Shown: one piece after another, positions 21,880-33,756 of the stretch | Layout of the letters: the number at the start of each line of letters is the position of its first letter | Numbering within the stretch: the stretch's first letter is position 1 | Origin: Bettongia penicillata ogilbyi | Taxonomy: Eukaryota; Chordata; Mammalia; Diprotodontia; Potoroidae | Length of the DNA: 64,000 nt | Assembly (NCBI GenBank): GCA_023548195.1 | Contig: JAJHZJ010000336.1 | Coordinates: forward strand, 930,001-994,000 | Direction of reading: 5' to 3' | Program-made: the position numbers and the translations under genes | The notes under the pieces: model-generated | The model's input: the letters and a program-made list of their open reading frames with translations, nothing else | Database searches by the model: none | What the model was told of the DNA's origin: nothing

Positions 21880-22615
21880 TCTGTATCCAAATTTCATTCT
21901 CCAGTTTAGCAAGGTCCTTCCCAAAATATGGTGCCCAGAACTGTAGCCAAAACTTTAGATGTGATGTGATTAGGGTAGAGCTTGTTATGGACTGAATGTG
22001 ACCATCCTCATTCTTGGAACTATTCCTTTCTTAATTCATGTAGCCTTGGCTTTTTTGGCCACTGCATCACTGTATCACGCTAAGTTTTAGGAGCAGTTAA
22101 GTGGAGCAGTAAGTAGACTACAAGCCTAGAGTCTGGAAGACCCTAGTTCTGTTCCAGCTTTAGACACTTACCAGCTATGTGACCTCAGACAAGTCATTTA
22201 ATCTCTATCTGCCTTAGTTCCCTCAACTGTGAAAGGAGGATAATAACAGCAGCTACCTTTCAGGGTTGCTGTGAAGACTAAATGAGATAATATTTGTAAA
22301 GTGATTGGCACACAGTGCCCAGTGCAGAGTAAATGCTAAATAAAAACTAGCTGTTATTATTATTAACCCATATTGAGATTGTAGTCTACTAAAACCCTAA
22401 GACTTTTTCACATGAATTTTTGTATGGTCCTGTATCCCCTATACTATTCTTAGAAATTTAATTTCTTGAACCCAAGTGCAGAACTTTACATTTGTCCTGA
22501 TAAAATTTCATCTTATTTAATTTGAGACAATGTTCTAACCTGTTGAGAGCTTTCTGGATACCAACTTCAATGTGTTAACTATTCCTCCAAGCTTTGTGTA
22601 ATCTGCATGTAACAG
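21880..22615 (-). repeat. CR1/L3 LINE fragment split by a MIR
   Basis: Left piece (21880-22088) has 'gtgcccagaactgtagcc' and 'ttggcttttttggccactgc'. Right piece (22366-22615) has 'cccaagtgcagaactttaca' and 'ccaagctttgtgtaatctgc'. Both follow the reverse-strand CR1 order and are separated by a forward SINE. Confidence 0.65.
22089..22365 (+). repeat. MIR-like SINE inserted in CR1
   Basis: Full forward copy: head 'ggagcagttaagtggagcag', core 'tgtgacctcagacaagtca', tail ending 'ctgttattattatta'. It interrupts the CR1 fragment and so is younger. Confidence 0.8.
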
Positions 22616-23340
22616 GCATGTGTAGGGGAAGATGCACCCAGAAAGTCCTGACTGATGAGGCAATGTTGGAAAGAACTAAAGAAGAGTGAACAGGAAAGAA
22701 CTTTCCAAGAGAGAAAAACAAAGGGGACAAGGGTGGGTGAAAGGATTGTGAGACTGGGGAGAGGCTCTTGCCAAGTCTAAGTCTGTCCTTGAACCTGCCT
22801 TGAGACTTGTTAAGTGAGTAACAAGAAAAGATCATCTGGTCCCATATAGTCCAATCCATGAGCCAACTATATTGGGAAGGAGTTGGAGGGCATGATTAAA
22901 GATGGTCAACAGTGATGAATGGGGTGGGAAGCAATGAAGAAATCCTTCAGGTCTTGAGTTCCTTCTCTAACTGGACATTAACCCTCTGGGAGGTTTAACC
23001 CTGAGTAGAACAGTCTTAGGGAACAACTCTTATAGACCAACTGAGGACAAGCCAGTCTAAGAAAGCCAATTGTGTTCCTGGAAATGTTGCGCTTGAGTTA
23101 TGCCTACAAATTAGTTTGAGGCTTCTGGCATATATAAGGGAACCACAGGCTTGCAGCCCACACACTGGTTGTTAAATATATTTATTTTTTCTTCCTGTTG
23201 CTACTTGTGCAACAGGCTCCAAGTAGGCCTTGCACAAGTGACTGGAGTTCACTGAAACTTAGCAGCAAACAGAAGGGGGTGGAGTCTGCGAGTAAGAGGA
23301 AGTTTAAGGCACAAGAATGTAGTTGTTTACTCATTTCTGC
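22616..23340. other. Unassigned DNA with a TATA-like stretch
   Basis: No gene seen. 'catatataaggga' at about 23129-23141 looks like a TATA box and may mark an undetected LTR; this is weak. Confidence 0.3.
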
Positions 23341-23344
23341 CCAG

Positions 23345-23531
23345 TAGAACTCTTTCTGACCCCATTTGGGGTTTTCTTGGCAAAGACAGTGGAGCACTTT
23401 TCCATTTCCTTCTCATTTGACAGATGAGGAAACTGAGGCAAACAGGGTGAAGTGACTGGCCCAGAGTCATATAATTAGGGCTGTATTTGAAATCAGGTCC
23501 TCCTGACTCCAGGGCCGGTCCTCTAACTGGC
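23345..23531 (-). repeat. Long-tailed marsupial-type SINE
   Basis: Reverse strand: tail 'gaccccatttggggttttct', core 'agatgaggaaactgaggcaa', head 'cctcctgactccagggcc'. Confidence 0.8.
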
Positions 23532-24549
23532 ATAAGAAGTTAACTAGATAAACACACACCATACTTCTAAACTAATAATAGGATCGCTGCTACTTAGAAA
23601 TAGGGCAGAGGTAGGGAAGAGAGGTAACCAGTTCTCTGAGAGTCATAGAGAGTTTGACTTTCTTCCCCTACTCCCCACCTATGGTGTTGAGTGGGGTATG
23701 TAATTGAAGAGTGGGCATAGGACTGTCAACATTTGGTCTCTATTACTGAACAGGATCAGATGACTAGACAATAGCATCCCTTGGGTGATTAAATGCAAAT
23801 TTTTAAGTATTCCACCTCTAGCTTCATTCAAAACTCTGGTTAACATATTGAATGGAAGAAAGAAAAGAGACAGATTTCTAGAACATTTTCCCAGACTTCC
23901 CTCCAGGCAAAATAGATCCATTAATGATTACTTGTTGGGTCCAGGCACTACAACAGTTACTTATATAATATAGGTACCTATATAATCTTTTATATAATCA
24001 TTTAAATCCTATGTCTCTGTTTTGTACACTAGAGATACTTTGTCATTTGTCTTCCTAAAATTCAGGTCTATAGCATTCTGCAGTTTACCAGTCTAGTAAC
24101 CCCTGTTGAAAAAAGAAATGAAGTTTATCTGGTATAACTTGTTCTTTATGGTTCCTTTGTTTTTAATGGCTGCGGAGGAGAAAGTGAGACTGGTGACTTT
24201 GCACATCCCTCCTTCACTTAAAACCCATTCACTTGCATGTCATGTCATCACCTTCCTAATGTCACAGTCTTCTTTGAGAATAAAGGACAAATAGCAAATG
24301 CTGCTAAATGATTAAAAACACATTCTACTTTTTTCCCCCCTTGAAATCAAAGTCAAGCTCTCAGCCCATATTCTGAAGAATCTACCATCCCCCTTCACCA
24401 CTCTCCAGTTCTGTCGTGCCTCTATCATCCTGTTAGATTGTCAAAAATCATTATCAACATCTCCGCAAAGACAGTAACAAATTCTTATAGTTCCTTGATA
24501 TGTTGGTTCAAAACCTCTTTGGTTTCCTAGGACTAGGCTCTGTGCGTGC

Positions 24550-24589
<40 letters not shown>

Positions 24590-25430
24590 CAGGCTGCCTT
24601 TCCTCTAGATACGACCCTTCCCCCTTCCAGACACATCCTACTCCTCCCTTTTCTGGAGCTTTCTATCCCTATCCACTGTGCCAACTAGCTGCCCAATGGA
24701 AGATGACATACATACAAATTCACTTATGTAGTCCATAGGTATAATATCCCTTTTTTTTCTGGCATTTTCCCCATCTTTTCTCATAACTTGATACTTACTG
24801 TTGGCTTCAGCTGTCATTTGCAAGAGCTTACCATTTTTAGATGCTTTTTACTTCTTCTCTGTCAATCTCCTAACGTCAATTGTACTTCAAACCCCTTCCA
24901 CCTACATTTTCCTCTTTCCTCTCTCAGTGTCTGCTGGAGATAGCAACAGGTGCCTCCAATCTGACTACCAGTACAAAAGGAGTCAAAAGGATCTCTGACT
25001 GCCCTCCCCAAGGATAAGAAGACTTCCAAGGAACTACGATGTCATAATAAGGATTCTTCTTCTACCAATGCAAATCACAATCTCCTTATTATCATAACAA
25101 TTTATAAATTGCTAGGGGTAGGGGGAAGAAAAATTGCTCAGGTTGGTCTTCATACAATAGACAACACAGAGTACTTGAAGGTTTGGGGTTTTTTTCAATT
25201 TAGTAGTATCTGCTACAGTTTGTGTCCCATGGACATACCTTAGAAGACACAGGATCATCCTCACACTGTAATCAAGCATTAGAATAAGAAGTCAGAAGAT
25301 GGGGATGTTTGGGCCAGAATGGGGGAAAAGCAACTGTACTTCAAAATTGTGGAGAATACAGGTCTATGGGCTTATGTAAGAGTGTCATGATATGGCATCA
25401 GGGCTGGGATTGATTAAGTAAAGATATTAT
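23532..25430. other. Intergenic DNA, nothing assigned
   Basis: No gene or RNA seen apart from the microsatellite at 24541-24588. Confidence 0.35.
24541..24588. repeat. (TG)n microsatellite
   Basis: TGTGCGTGCG leading into about 17 uninterrupted TG units. Confidence 0.95.
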
Positions 25431-25434
25431 AATA

Positions 25435-25915
25435 CTGGCCTAGCAGATCCCAGAAAAACCTGGAAAGACTTGTATGAACTAATGCAAAGTGAAATGAGCA
25501 GAACCAGTAAACACTGTACACAGTATCAGCAATATTATATGATGATCAACTATGAATGACTCAGCTCTTCTTAGTAACACAATGATCCAAGACAAGTACA
25601 AAGGAATCAAGAAGGAAAATGTTATGCATATACAGATAAAAGAACTGAGAGTCTCTGAATGCATATTTTTTTCAGTTGCTTTACTCTTCCTCCTGTTTTG
25701 TTTTTCTTTTTTATCTGTTCCTTCTTCCACAACTGGGACTAATGTGAAAATATTTTTACATGATAGCACATATGTAAACTATATCAAACTGCCTATCATT
25801 TTCAGAAGAGGGGAGGGGAGGGAGGAAGAAATATTTAGAACTCAAAATCTTGTAAAAATGAATGCTAAAAATTTTCATGACATGTAACTGTGGAAAAAAA
25901 AATAAAATACTATTT
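25435..25915 (+). mobile_element. L1-type LINE 3' end
   Basis: Order of phrases: 'gaactaatgcaaagtgaaat', 'gagcagaaccagtaaacac', 'caatgatccaagacaagtac', 'ttagaactcaaaatcttg' and a tail ending 'aataaaatactattta'. The last part resembles the half-L1 3' end ('ttgtgaaaatgaatgtaaaa'), so an L1-lineage 3' terminus is the best reading. Confidence 0.6.
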
Positions 25916-25920
25916 ATACC

Positions 25921-26005
25921 AAGAGAGTGACAGAGAGAGAGAGACACAGAGAGAGAGACAGAGAGACAGAGCGACAGAGAGGGAGAGAGGGAGAGAGAGA
26001 GATGA
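25921..26005. repeat. GA-rich simple repeat
   Basis: Purine-rich (GAGA with GACA units) tract at the 3' end of the L1 fragment. A G-run follows at about 26111-26122. Confidence 0.9.
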
Positions 26006-26534
26006 ATGAATAAAATACTGGCCTAGGAGGATGCTCATCTTTTTTGGTTCTGTGTTAGAATATGACTGAGAGTGAGGAAGTAGCCCTGCGACTTGAGAGC
26101 AAATTCAGTGTGGGGGGGGGGGGCGGATTTTATTGGGTAAACATGGAACAATGAGAGAATACATTAATATATGGGATGTATGAAGCTAAGATTGTATGAA
26201 CTGTGAAAAATAGGGAACTAGGGTGCTGGTTCATTATCTACACAGCAGTACAACAGGGGAGAATACTATAATGATTCTGTCTCATACATTTGTTTGAAGA
26301 AGAGATTTCCTAGGAGGCACAGGGTGACCTAGGGACATGGAGTATATATGACAAGATCATGACATAGGACTTTAATATGCAAAAATATATGGATAAAAAC
26401 TTTAAAATGGCATTCCTAAACCACTTAAAATTTTTGTAAAGAGGGTATAAGTTAGGCCTGTAGTTTAAAGAAACATTCTCAATCCTAGAAAAATTGAGTC
26501 AACTTGCATCTTTGAGAGGGATTTCCTTTGAACT

Positions 26535-26695
26535 AGTAGAGCCCTGAACTGGGATCAGAGAACCAGAACCCAGTCTGAGGCACTGTCTCTGTGCTCTCAA
26601 GCATCACTTCTCTCTGGTGTTTAGTTTACTCAGCTATAAAATGCACCTAAGGGCCCCTTCTGATGGTCCTTCCATCTGATGGTTCCATGGAGAAA
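26535..26695 (+). repeat. MIR-like fragment
   Basis: Forward 'gtttagtttactcagctata' and the 'ccttctgatggtccttccat' tail. Confidence 0.45.
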
Positions 26696-27580
26696 AAGAA
26701 AGCGCATTCATTTAAATGTAGCAATCAAGGCTCTCCTCATCAGCGGGCCCCCAGAAAGTTACCCCATCTTCTAAATACTTTGTGACTGAGAAGCCTCTCC
26801 AATTCACAACTCATAAGTGCCCCCCACCCCTGCAACATGTTGACTTTTGGGGACGTTTTGGTTTGCTTTTCATACTATACATTTCATTGATTCTTTCTGA
26901 ATATCACAGTCCTTTCCCAACTTCCCAACTTCTCCAGATTGAACCCTTTCTTGACAATGAAACAGAATTAAGCAAGATAATCTAACACAGAAACACATCT
27001 GGCCAGATATAGCATCTCCTGTCATGTTCATCTTTCACCACTACCTTGAGAGCAGGGGTGTCATCTGGATAGTCTCCTCTTGAGGATTTGCATTGGCTGT
27101 TCCATTGCTCCAAGTTCAGCTTTGTTCTAATGAGCTTTTCATATACATTGTTGTAGCCATTATGTATAGTGTTCTCTTGGTTTTGCTTATTGGCCCTGTA
27201 TCACTTAATACAAATCTTAATATGTTCTTCTGAATTTGTCATATTTATAATTTTTCATTGCATAATAGTATTTCATTAATTATTACACTATAAAGCTTTT
27301 AGCCGCTCTCCACTTGATGGGTGTCCACTTGGTTTCTATTTCTTTGCTGCCAAAAACAAATACTATTATGAATATTCTTAAATATATTGGACCTTTGTTT
27401 CTATCTGTAACTTATATGGGGTGAGTTATGGGGTGAGTTATGGGAAATTGAACTGCACAACAGCAAGACCACTTCATAGCTCCACATACCAATGTGCCTT
27501 AGATGCCTGTCTACCCACAACTCCCCCAAAATTGATGGTTCCTACCTTTTGCCAGCTTTACCAGTTTGTATTTTGTCATT

Positions 27581-27837
27581 GTCATTCAGTCATTTTCAGT
27601 CATGTCCAACTCTTCATGACCCCATGTGGGGTTTTCTTGGCAAAGATACTGGAATGGTTTGCTATTTCCTTCTCCATCTAATTTAACAGATGAGGAAACT
27701 GAGGCAAACTGGGCTAAGTGACTTGCCCAGGGTCACATAGCTAGTAAAGTGGCTCAGACCAGATCTGAATTGAGGAAGATGACTCTTCCTGACTCCAGGT
27801 CAGGCAGTCTATTCATTGTGCCACCTAGCTGCCCCTG
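27581..27837 (-). repeat. Long-tailed marsupial-type SINE
   Basis: Near-complete reverse copy: tail 'catgtccaactcttcatgac' and 'ccccatgtggggttttcttg', core 'gatgaggaaactgaggcaaa', head 'gtgccacctagctgcccc'. Confidence 0.9.
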
Positions 27838-27984
27838 GCATAAAGCAAAACTTAGGAGTTGTTTTAATTTGCATTTCTCTTGCAATTAGTGATTTGGAAG
27901 ATCGGTTTTTTTTGTAGTTATTTATAGATGATAAGTGTCCTGAAAATTTTATTCATATCCTTTTATCACATCTATTAAAGAACA

Positions 27985-28236
27985 TGGGGCAGCCAGTTGG
28001 CACAATGGATAAGGTCCCTGGCCTAGCATCAAGAAGACTAAACTTCCTGAATTTAAATCTGGCCTCAAATACTAGCTGTGTGACCCTGAGCAAGTCATCT
28101 GACCTTGTTTGCCTCAGTTTCCTAATCTGTAAAATAAGCTGGCAAAGGAAATGGCAAACCACTTTCATATTTTTGTCAAGAAAAGCCCGAAAGGGGTCAT
28201 GGAGAACCGGACATGACTGAAAACCACTACATAACA
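27985..28236 (+). repeat. Long-tailed marsupial-type SINE
   Basis: Near-complete forward copy: head 'tggggcagccagttggcaca', core 'tgtgaccctgagcaagtca', tail 'ggcaaaccactttcatattt' and 'ggacatgactgaaaacc'. It lies about 150 bases from an opposite copy. Confidence 0.9.
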
Positions 28237-28450
28237 ACTAGAGAGCATCTCTTAATGTTACAGTATTTGTATCAGTTCTCTGTATATTTTGGATATTAGA
28301 GTTTTATCTGTCTTATTTGATAGAAATATGTTTCCCATTCTACCATTTTTCTTTTAATTGTCTTCACTGCTTTTACTTCTGCAAAAGCTTTCCATTTTTG
28401 TAGTAATAATTTGTCTCTATCAATTCTTAAAGTTTTTGCTCTTGGGACCA

Positions 28451-29715
28451 CTCTACATTCAAGACCTCCCTAAAGAGCTAAAGAGATTTTGTCTATGTAG
28501 AGCATATCTATTGAAGGTACTTTATTAGAAATTAAAACATCATTTTGCCCTGAAAGAATCTTAGGTACTCACAAGCATACTCAGACTGCACTGAGAACCG
28601 TTGATTTCTATCCTCTTTCATGCTTTCCCCTATCCCTTGCTCGACTGAAGAATTTCCTTACTTGTCAGCCAGAGGACTCACTGAATTCAAAGCAAGACAT
28701 TTAATGAAATAGTCATAAAATAACAACAGAACATTACCCTGTAAATCTAGAGATCACTCTCCCACAAATATATATGACCTCTGCAAATAAAATTCATATT
28801 TACTGGCTTCCAAAGGGGCGTACACATTCAGGAAAACATGTCAGGCCGGGTCATTAGAATGGCGGCACAACCCAAGCTTTGGAGGCTACAGAGCTGCTGG
28901 CCTCTTCTGGTGATGTCACAGCCTGCCTTTTTGCTGTGTCCACCCCAAGCCAGGTGTAGCATCCTTTCATAAGCACAAGTGTGATGGAGCAAGCAAACAG
29001 AAGAGTAGCCAACATTCATTTACCTTCAGGAAATAAATGGGCCAATAAAGAAACACTCAAGTCAACTAGTACCAACATTTGATTCTTGATTTCCAATACC
29101 TTCGTGAGTAACCCTCCCTACACCCTGACTTTTTCAGATCCCATGGAAGCCCATCTAAAGTGAATATGTTGATTGTGCTAAATTGACTGACCTGCACAAC
29201 AACAGACTTTCTCTTGTTTTCCAATCACCATGTCCTCTGATGATCAGTGCAGGCTTCCTGCCATCCCTCTTCACCTCCATCCCACCCCCTGCAGCGCTAT
29301 ATATGCCATTCCCAGCTCAGGGCTGGATATAATTGTGTCCGAGCAGTAAATCTATCTCCCTGGCCCCTCATTCCCACTGCCCCCAGCTGTGAGACAGACA
29401 CTGCAGCTGGCTTGGGGGCGTCATTGGTCACACACTAACCACTACATAGGAATTTGGGACTTTGTCCAATAGCCTGTTCAATGGCCCCCAAAATGCTGTT
29501 TTGTTAAAGAACAGCCTGCTCTAGCACATCATTTTCCTAACTACTCTAGCCACAGAACACTCTGGGACATGACATTTAGAGAAGGAATTCCTAAATCCTG
29601 CTCCCAGGAGCCTGTAGAGGCATGGAAATTTACTCTTGGGTAAAGGTAGATGGACCAGAAATTAAGCTTATTTTCCTATTGGAAAACTGTCATATAAAAT
29701 AAGTATTATTAACTA
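28451..29715. other. Intergenic DNA, nothing assigned
   Basis: Includes a somewhat GC-richer part (28800-29440) with no convincing coding frame. It could hold conserved noncoding sequence, which cannot be judged from one genome. Confidence 0.35.
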
Positions 29716-29721
29716 AAATTT

Positions 29722-29910
29722 CTGGCACTTTAAGGTTTTCAAGGCAATTTATACATATTATTTCATTTATTGTTCATAACAACCCTGGGAATAAGTACTA
29801 GTATTATCCCCATTTCCCTAATGAGGAAAATGAGGGTAAGAGAAATGAAGTCATCTATCCAGCGTCATAATAGCTACTAAGTGTCTGGAGCAGAATTTGA
29901 ATTCAGGTTT
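29722..29910 (-). repeat. MIR-like SINE
   Basis: Reverse: 'ttcataacaaccctgggaat', 'taatgaggaaaatgaggg', 'gcagaatttgaattcagg'. Confidence 0.7.
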
Positions 29911-30059
29911 TACATACTTATAACTTAACAAATATTTTGGGAGGAAAATATAATTAGAATCTTAATCACCTGATGGAACCTTGATTTATATTGCAGAGAA
30001 CACTCTGGTTCTAGGAAACACATTTTGAGAAACACAGCTGTAAGAGATTAGGCAGAAGC

Positions 30060-30275
30060 CCTACATTCACATCCTAGCCAGTCCATGCCCTGTGTGATGA
30101 TAGTCAAGTATCAGTGACCTCATCTTTAAAATAGGTATAATAATATGCATACGACACATCCGAGTGCTGTTAGGAAGAAACTCAGCCTAGGAGTCATTGG
30201 ATAATTAATATAGTAATGTATTTCTTCATCTGTAAACTAAGGGGTTTGGATTAGATGATCTCTTACTCATGTTCT
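30060..30275 (+). repeat. MIR-like fragments
   Basis: Forward 'cctcatctttaaaataggta' and 'ttcttcatctgtaaactaag', probably two truncated pieces. Confidence 0.5.
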
Positions 30276-30716
30276 CAGGATTTGACCTCTTCCCTCAAGG
30301 AGTTTATTATCTAGTTAGAGAGACACACCACCAGCAAAAAGCTAAACAATTTAAATAGTCTAAAGTACTTGGTATAGTGAATACAAAGAATTGCCATTAA
30401 TGGGTCTCTACCCTTGAGTCTCCCTGGGGTTACAAGACTCAGACTTTTAACTCAAATTAAATATCAAGGCTATATAGATTTATATATGAATAGCATCTCC
30501 TTTAGGGCTAATTCCCAAATTTCCACAACAATATGGAGCTGGGCCCCCAAAGGGTAGTTGCTACTTACCACTCTCAGGGGTTTTAGGGATAACCCTGAGG
30601 GTCACTGGGGTTTCTAGTCTTATAAGAGCCCTCATCAGTGTGCTTTCCATTTTAATCAGCCATTAGATAAGGAGTTTTTTAGCAAAAGACATTTACTAAG
30701 TTAGTATAGTAAGAAT

Positions 30717-30952
30717 GGGGCCTCTATGTGGTGCAGTGGATGGAGTGATGGGCTTGAAGTCACGAAGATTCATATTCTTGAGCTCAAATCTATCCTTGGA
30801 CATTTATTAGCTGTGTGACTCTGGGCAAGTCACTTAACCCTGTTTACTTCAGTTTCCTCTTCTGTAAAATGGGAAGAAGAAGGAAATGGCGAATCACTGT
30901 AGTATCTTTGCCAAGGAAGAGTCAGACATAACTGACATGCCTGAACAACAAC
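30717..30952 (+). repeat. Long-tailed marsupial-type SINE
   Basis: Forward copy: 'ggggcctctatgtggtgcag', 'tgtgactctgggcaagtcac', 'agtatctttgccaaggaaga', 'cataactgacatgcctg'. Confidence 0.85.
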
Positions 30953-31094
30953 TGAAGCAGAATTCTGAGATAGAGAGGTGAGGGGAGAAAAGAGAACAGA
31001 GCCTTTTAATGTTCCAAAGCTTGTTTGTGTGCTTTTGATGCCTTTTAAAGTAGCCTGGTAGTAGGAGACTAAAAGTGACAGGATGATAGATAGA

Positions 31095-31240
31095 TCTAGG
31101 GCTCCCAAGGACTTTGAAGACCATCAAGTTCAAATCCCTCACTTTATACCTGAGAAAACTGAAATTCAGAGGGTTTCAATACCCTGCCCAAGGTTACATA
31201 GGTATTAAGTAGCAGAAGAGGCATTCAAATCCTGGTCCAA
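31095..31240 (-). repeat. MIR/L2-like fragment
   Basis: Reverse 'acctgagaaaactgaaattc' and 'ccctgcccaaggttacatag'. Confidence 0.5.
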
Positions 31241-32105
31241 ATCCAGCATTTTTTTTTTTTTTCAAAAGTCCTATATCAAAGGTCCAGTATCAAAAGTCCT
31301 GAGTTTTGGTCCCAACTCAGGCTCAGGCTCCCACTTACTAACCCTATGTGACACTGAATAACTAGATGTCTCTGAGATCAAGTTTCTTCATCTTCGGGAT
31401 GGGGTGGGCTCTAAATACCCTACCTTTTCTGACTGTGGAGGTGTTCTAGGCACTAAAACTGTAATAGGAATTTTTTTTTTCCTTTTATTATTTGGGACTC
31501 AGGGCCACTCCTCCTGCAAACTTTGATTAACTAAAAGCTTGTCATCTGTTAATATCTATCTGGACCAAAATCTGATTCATGAAATAAGAGCAACTGTCAC
31601 AGTTCTCAGATAGAGGTGAAAGTGACTTTAGATAGCTGTTAGCTACCCTAGATAACTGATGAAGGAAGATTTCCCTCATGCTGAGTATTCCTGGTTAATC
31701 CTCCTCCATTAGCCTGTTTATAAACCCTCTAAATGCCACTTAAACTATATAACCTTAGTTTACCTTATAGAGTTTATTTTACAAAGTATGTTTCCTTAAG
31801 GAGTATATGAGATTTAAACTTTTTCAACTTTACTGACATTGAAGGAAGTATTGGAATTATGGATCTAGCTTTAATTTTTATGATTGTACAAGGTTTCAAT
31901 ATGTAAAAGAATCATTTCTGTCACTTTGACATAATTTTGCCTCAGAAAGCCTTATGAGAATCTTAATGATGGTTCAGATTTTCTCTAAGGCCTGAACATA
32001 TGCTTAAGCATAGGTTTTTACCTACATTGTGGCAAATATATTTTGGCAACAGTTACCTATTTCAGGAAGCCAGAGAGGAGATATTTCTCCAACAACAAAT
32101 TAAAA
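31241..32105. other. Intergenic DNA, nothing assigned
   Basis: AT-rich sequence. Only a weak forward MIR tail near 31370-31400. Confidence 0.3.
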
Positions 32106-32229
32106 GAATATTGGAATTTAGAAGGGACCTGAGAAAGCAGAAAATTTTGAGCTCAAAGGGATATTAGAAATCATTACCCTTCCAACCCTTCTTTCACAAA
32201 TAAGAAATCAGAAGCCCCGAGAGGTTTTG

Positions 32230-32620
32230 CTGAATTTAGCAAGCACTTTTCAAATACCTACCGTCATTATTATCCAATACTACCTATAACACTCAGTGTT
32301 AGACTCTAAGGATACAAAAACAATCCAAAGCTTCAGCAATTTACTTTCCCAAAGGAGAGAAACATTGCATATAGATGTATACAAAGTAAATAAAAAGTAA
32401 TTTGGAGGGGGAGTGGGAGGGGTTGGAGAATACTAACTGGGTTAGGGATTGTGAAAGACTTCAAGCAGGAGGTAGGATTTCATCAGAACATTGAAGGCAG
32501 CTAGTGATTTTTTTAAAAAATTATAATATTAAAAACTGGAGAGGAGTGAGAACTGTTCAGGCCTAGGGGACAAGCTGTTCAAAGGCAAAGAGATGCAAAA
32601 AAAGCCAAGTTTTGACTTGA
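32230..32620 (+). repeat. Ancient dispersed repeat, family not named
   Basis: Order: 'actctaaggatacaaaaaca', 'tacaaagtaaataaaaagta', 'gacttcaagcaggaggtagg', 'ggacaagctgttcaaaggca'. Same family and strand as pieces at 3481-4130, 48440-48640 and 48950-49290. Confidence 0.5.
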
Positions 32621-32915
32621 ATATACTGTAAAGGGGAACTATGGGTTAAGTGGCTTATCACAGGTAAGCAGAAGAGAGGAATTTCAGCCAGGTATTCTGA
32701 CTCCAAATCCAATGTTCTTCTCACAATCGAGCCTAGCCTTTTCACTTTACAGATTAGGAAAATGAGACTGGAAGGAAATGCAAAATGATTTATCCAAGGA
32801 TATTCGATGAGTTAGTGGCAGGGCTGCTGGGTCTCCTGACTGCCTCTAGATGTTGGCTGTCGGGTGTCAAAGCTACGCAAAAGTCGGGATATACTGCTCT
32901 TTTGATAATCTTCCA

Positions 32916-32918
<3 letters not shown>

Positions 32919-32956
<38 letters not shown>
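32919..32956. repeat. (GT)19 microsatellite
   Basis: 38 bases of uninterrupted GT, a few tens of bases before the ITPRIP CpG island begins. Confidence 0.95.
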
Positions 32957-32964
<8 letters not shown>

Positions 32965-33720
32965 TGTATTTTTCATCGTTGTGTGCTTCCTCGTGGTTTT
33001 CAGGTCGCCTCTATAGCGTTCCACTGAGTGCTCCCGAGGGCAGATTGCCTTTCTTTGGGCCTTGAGGCTTCCTTGGCACGGTGCCTGGCATAAATGCTGA
33101 GTGGCTGACCGCGGCTTCTACGCGCCCCATGCCTCTCTCGTGAGTGACCACTTGGAGCAGAAGAGGCTGCTCCACAACCAAGGTCATCGAAGTAAACAGA
33201 TCCCAAAGATTCTTGGAGACGGATGCCCCTGCCCGGAGCCCGGAGCCCGGAGGCCCGCCGCAGGGCTCAGCACGGAGCTGGGAGGCGGGCAGACGTTTCC
33301 CGAGGTTGAGGCTGGAAATCTTTGGAGGGGATGGGGGGAGAGGCACCGCGTCCGTTCGGGAGTCGCTACAGCAACCTCCAACTGCTGGCACCCGGAGGCT
33401 GAGGGCGGGCGGGAGGGAGGGTGGTGCTTAATTTACGCGCTCCGCTCCGCCCGCAGGAGCTGGGGCTGATTTAAGGCGGTCTGCCCGGCCGCCTCTCCCC
33501 GGCACGCTCCTTCTGGGGTCCGGCGCCCACCCCCACCTCGCCCGGGGCAGACTCGCGCCCCAGCCCTGGGGGGATGCCCAGATCCCGCGCTTCGACCCGT
33601 TCGGCCCCCGGATTCCCGAGGCTGGCCGGCGCCTCCTTAAGCAGCGTCTACGGGGCTGAAAGTTGAGGCGGGGGTTTTGTTCTTATAAGGAGGGAAAAAA
33701 GTTTCTCTGACATCCAGGAA

Positions 33721-33756
33721 ATGAGCAACCCCCGAAGCCCGTTAGGGCCCTGCTGA
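33721..33756 (+). CDS. Upstream ORF 1 in ITPRIP 5' UTR
   Basis: Eleven codons from ATG to TGA (starts MSNPRSP). It has G at -3. Its TGA shares its last base with the ATG of the next upstream ORF. It is translated only if transcription starts upstream of 33721; no known peptide function. Confidence 0.35.
   Translation: MSNPRSPLGPC

Larger units (their letters stand above)
27085..28450 (-). mobile_element. L1 3' region, interrupted by two SINEs
   Basis: Reverse-strand L1 phrases in order: 'gggtgtccacttggtttcta', 'aatttgcatttctcttgcaa', 'ttttggatattagagttttat' and 'ttctgcaaaagctttccatt'. These match the antisense 3' part of mammalian L1. SINEs at 27581-27837 and 27985-28236 split it. No intact coding frame remains. 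Confidence 0.65.

Noticed and set aside
27985..28060. tRNA-like heads of SINEs considered as tRNA genes
   Set aside because: The heads are diverged, lack a foldable cloverleaf with anticodon, and are attached to SINE cores.
33101..33469. Overlapping open frames on both strands in the ITPRIP CpG island
   Set aside because: They overlap on opposite strands and lie upstream of the likely transcription start; they are effects of high GC.
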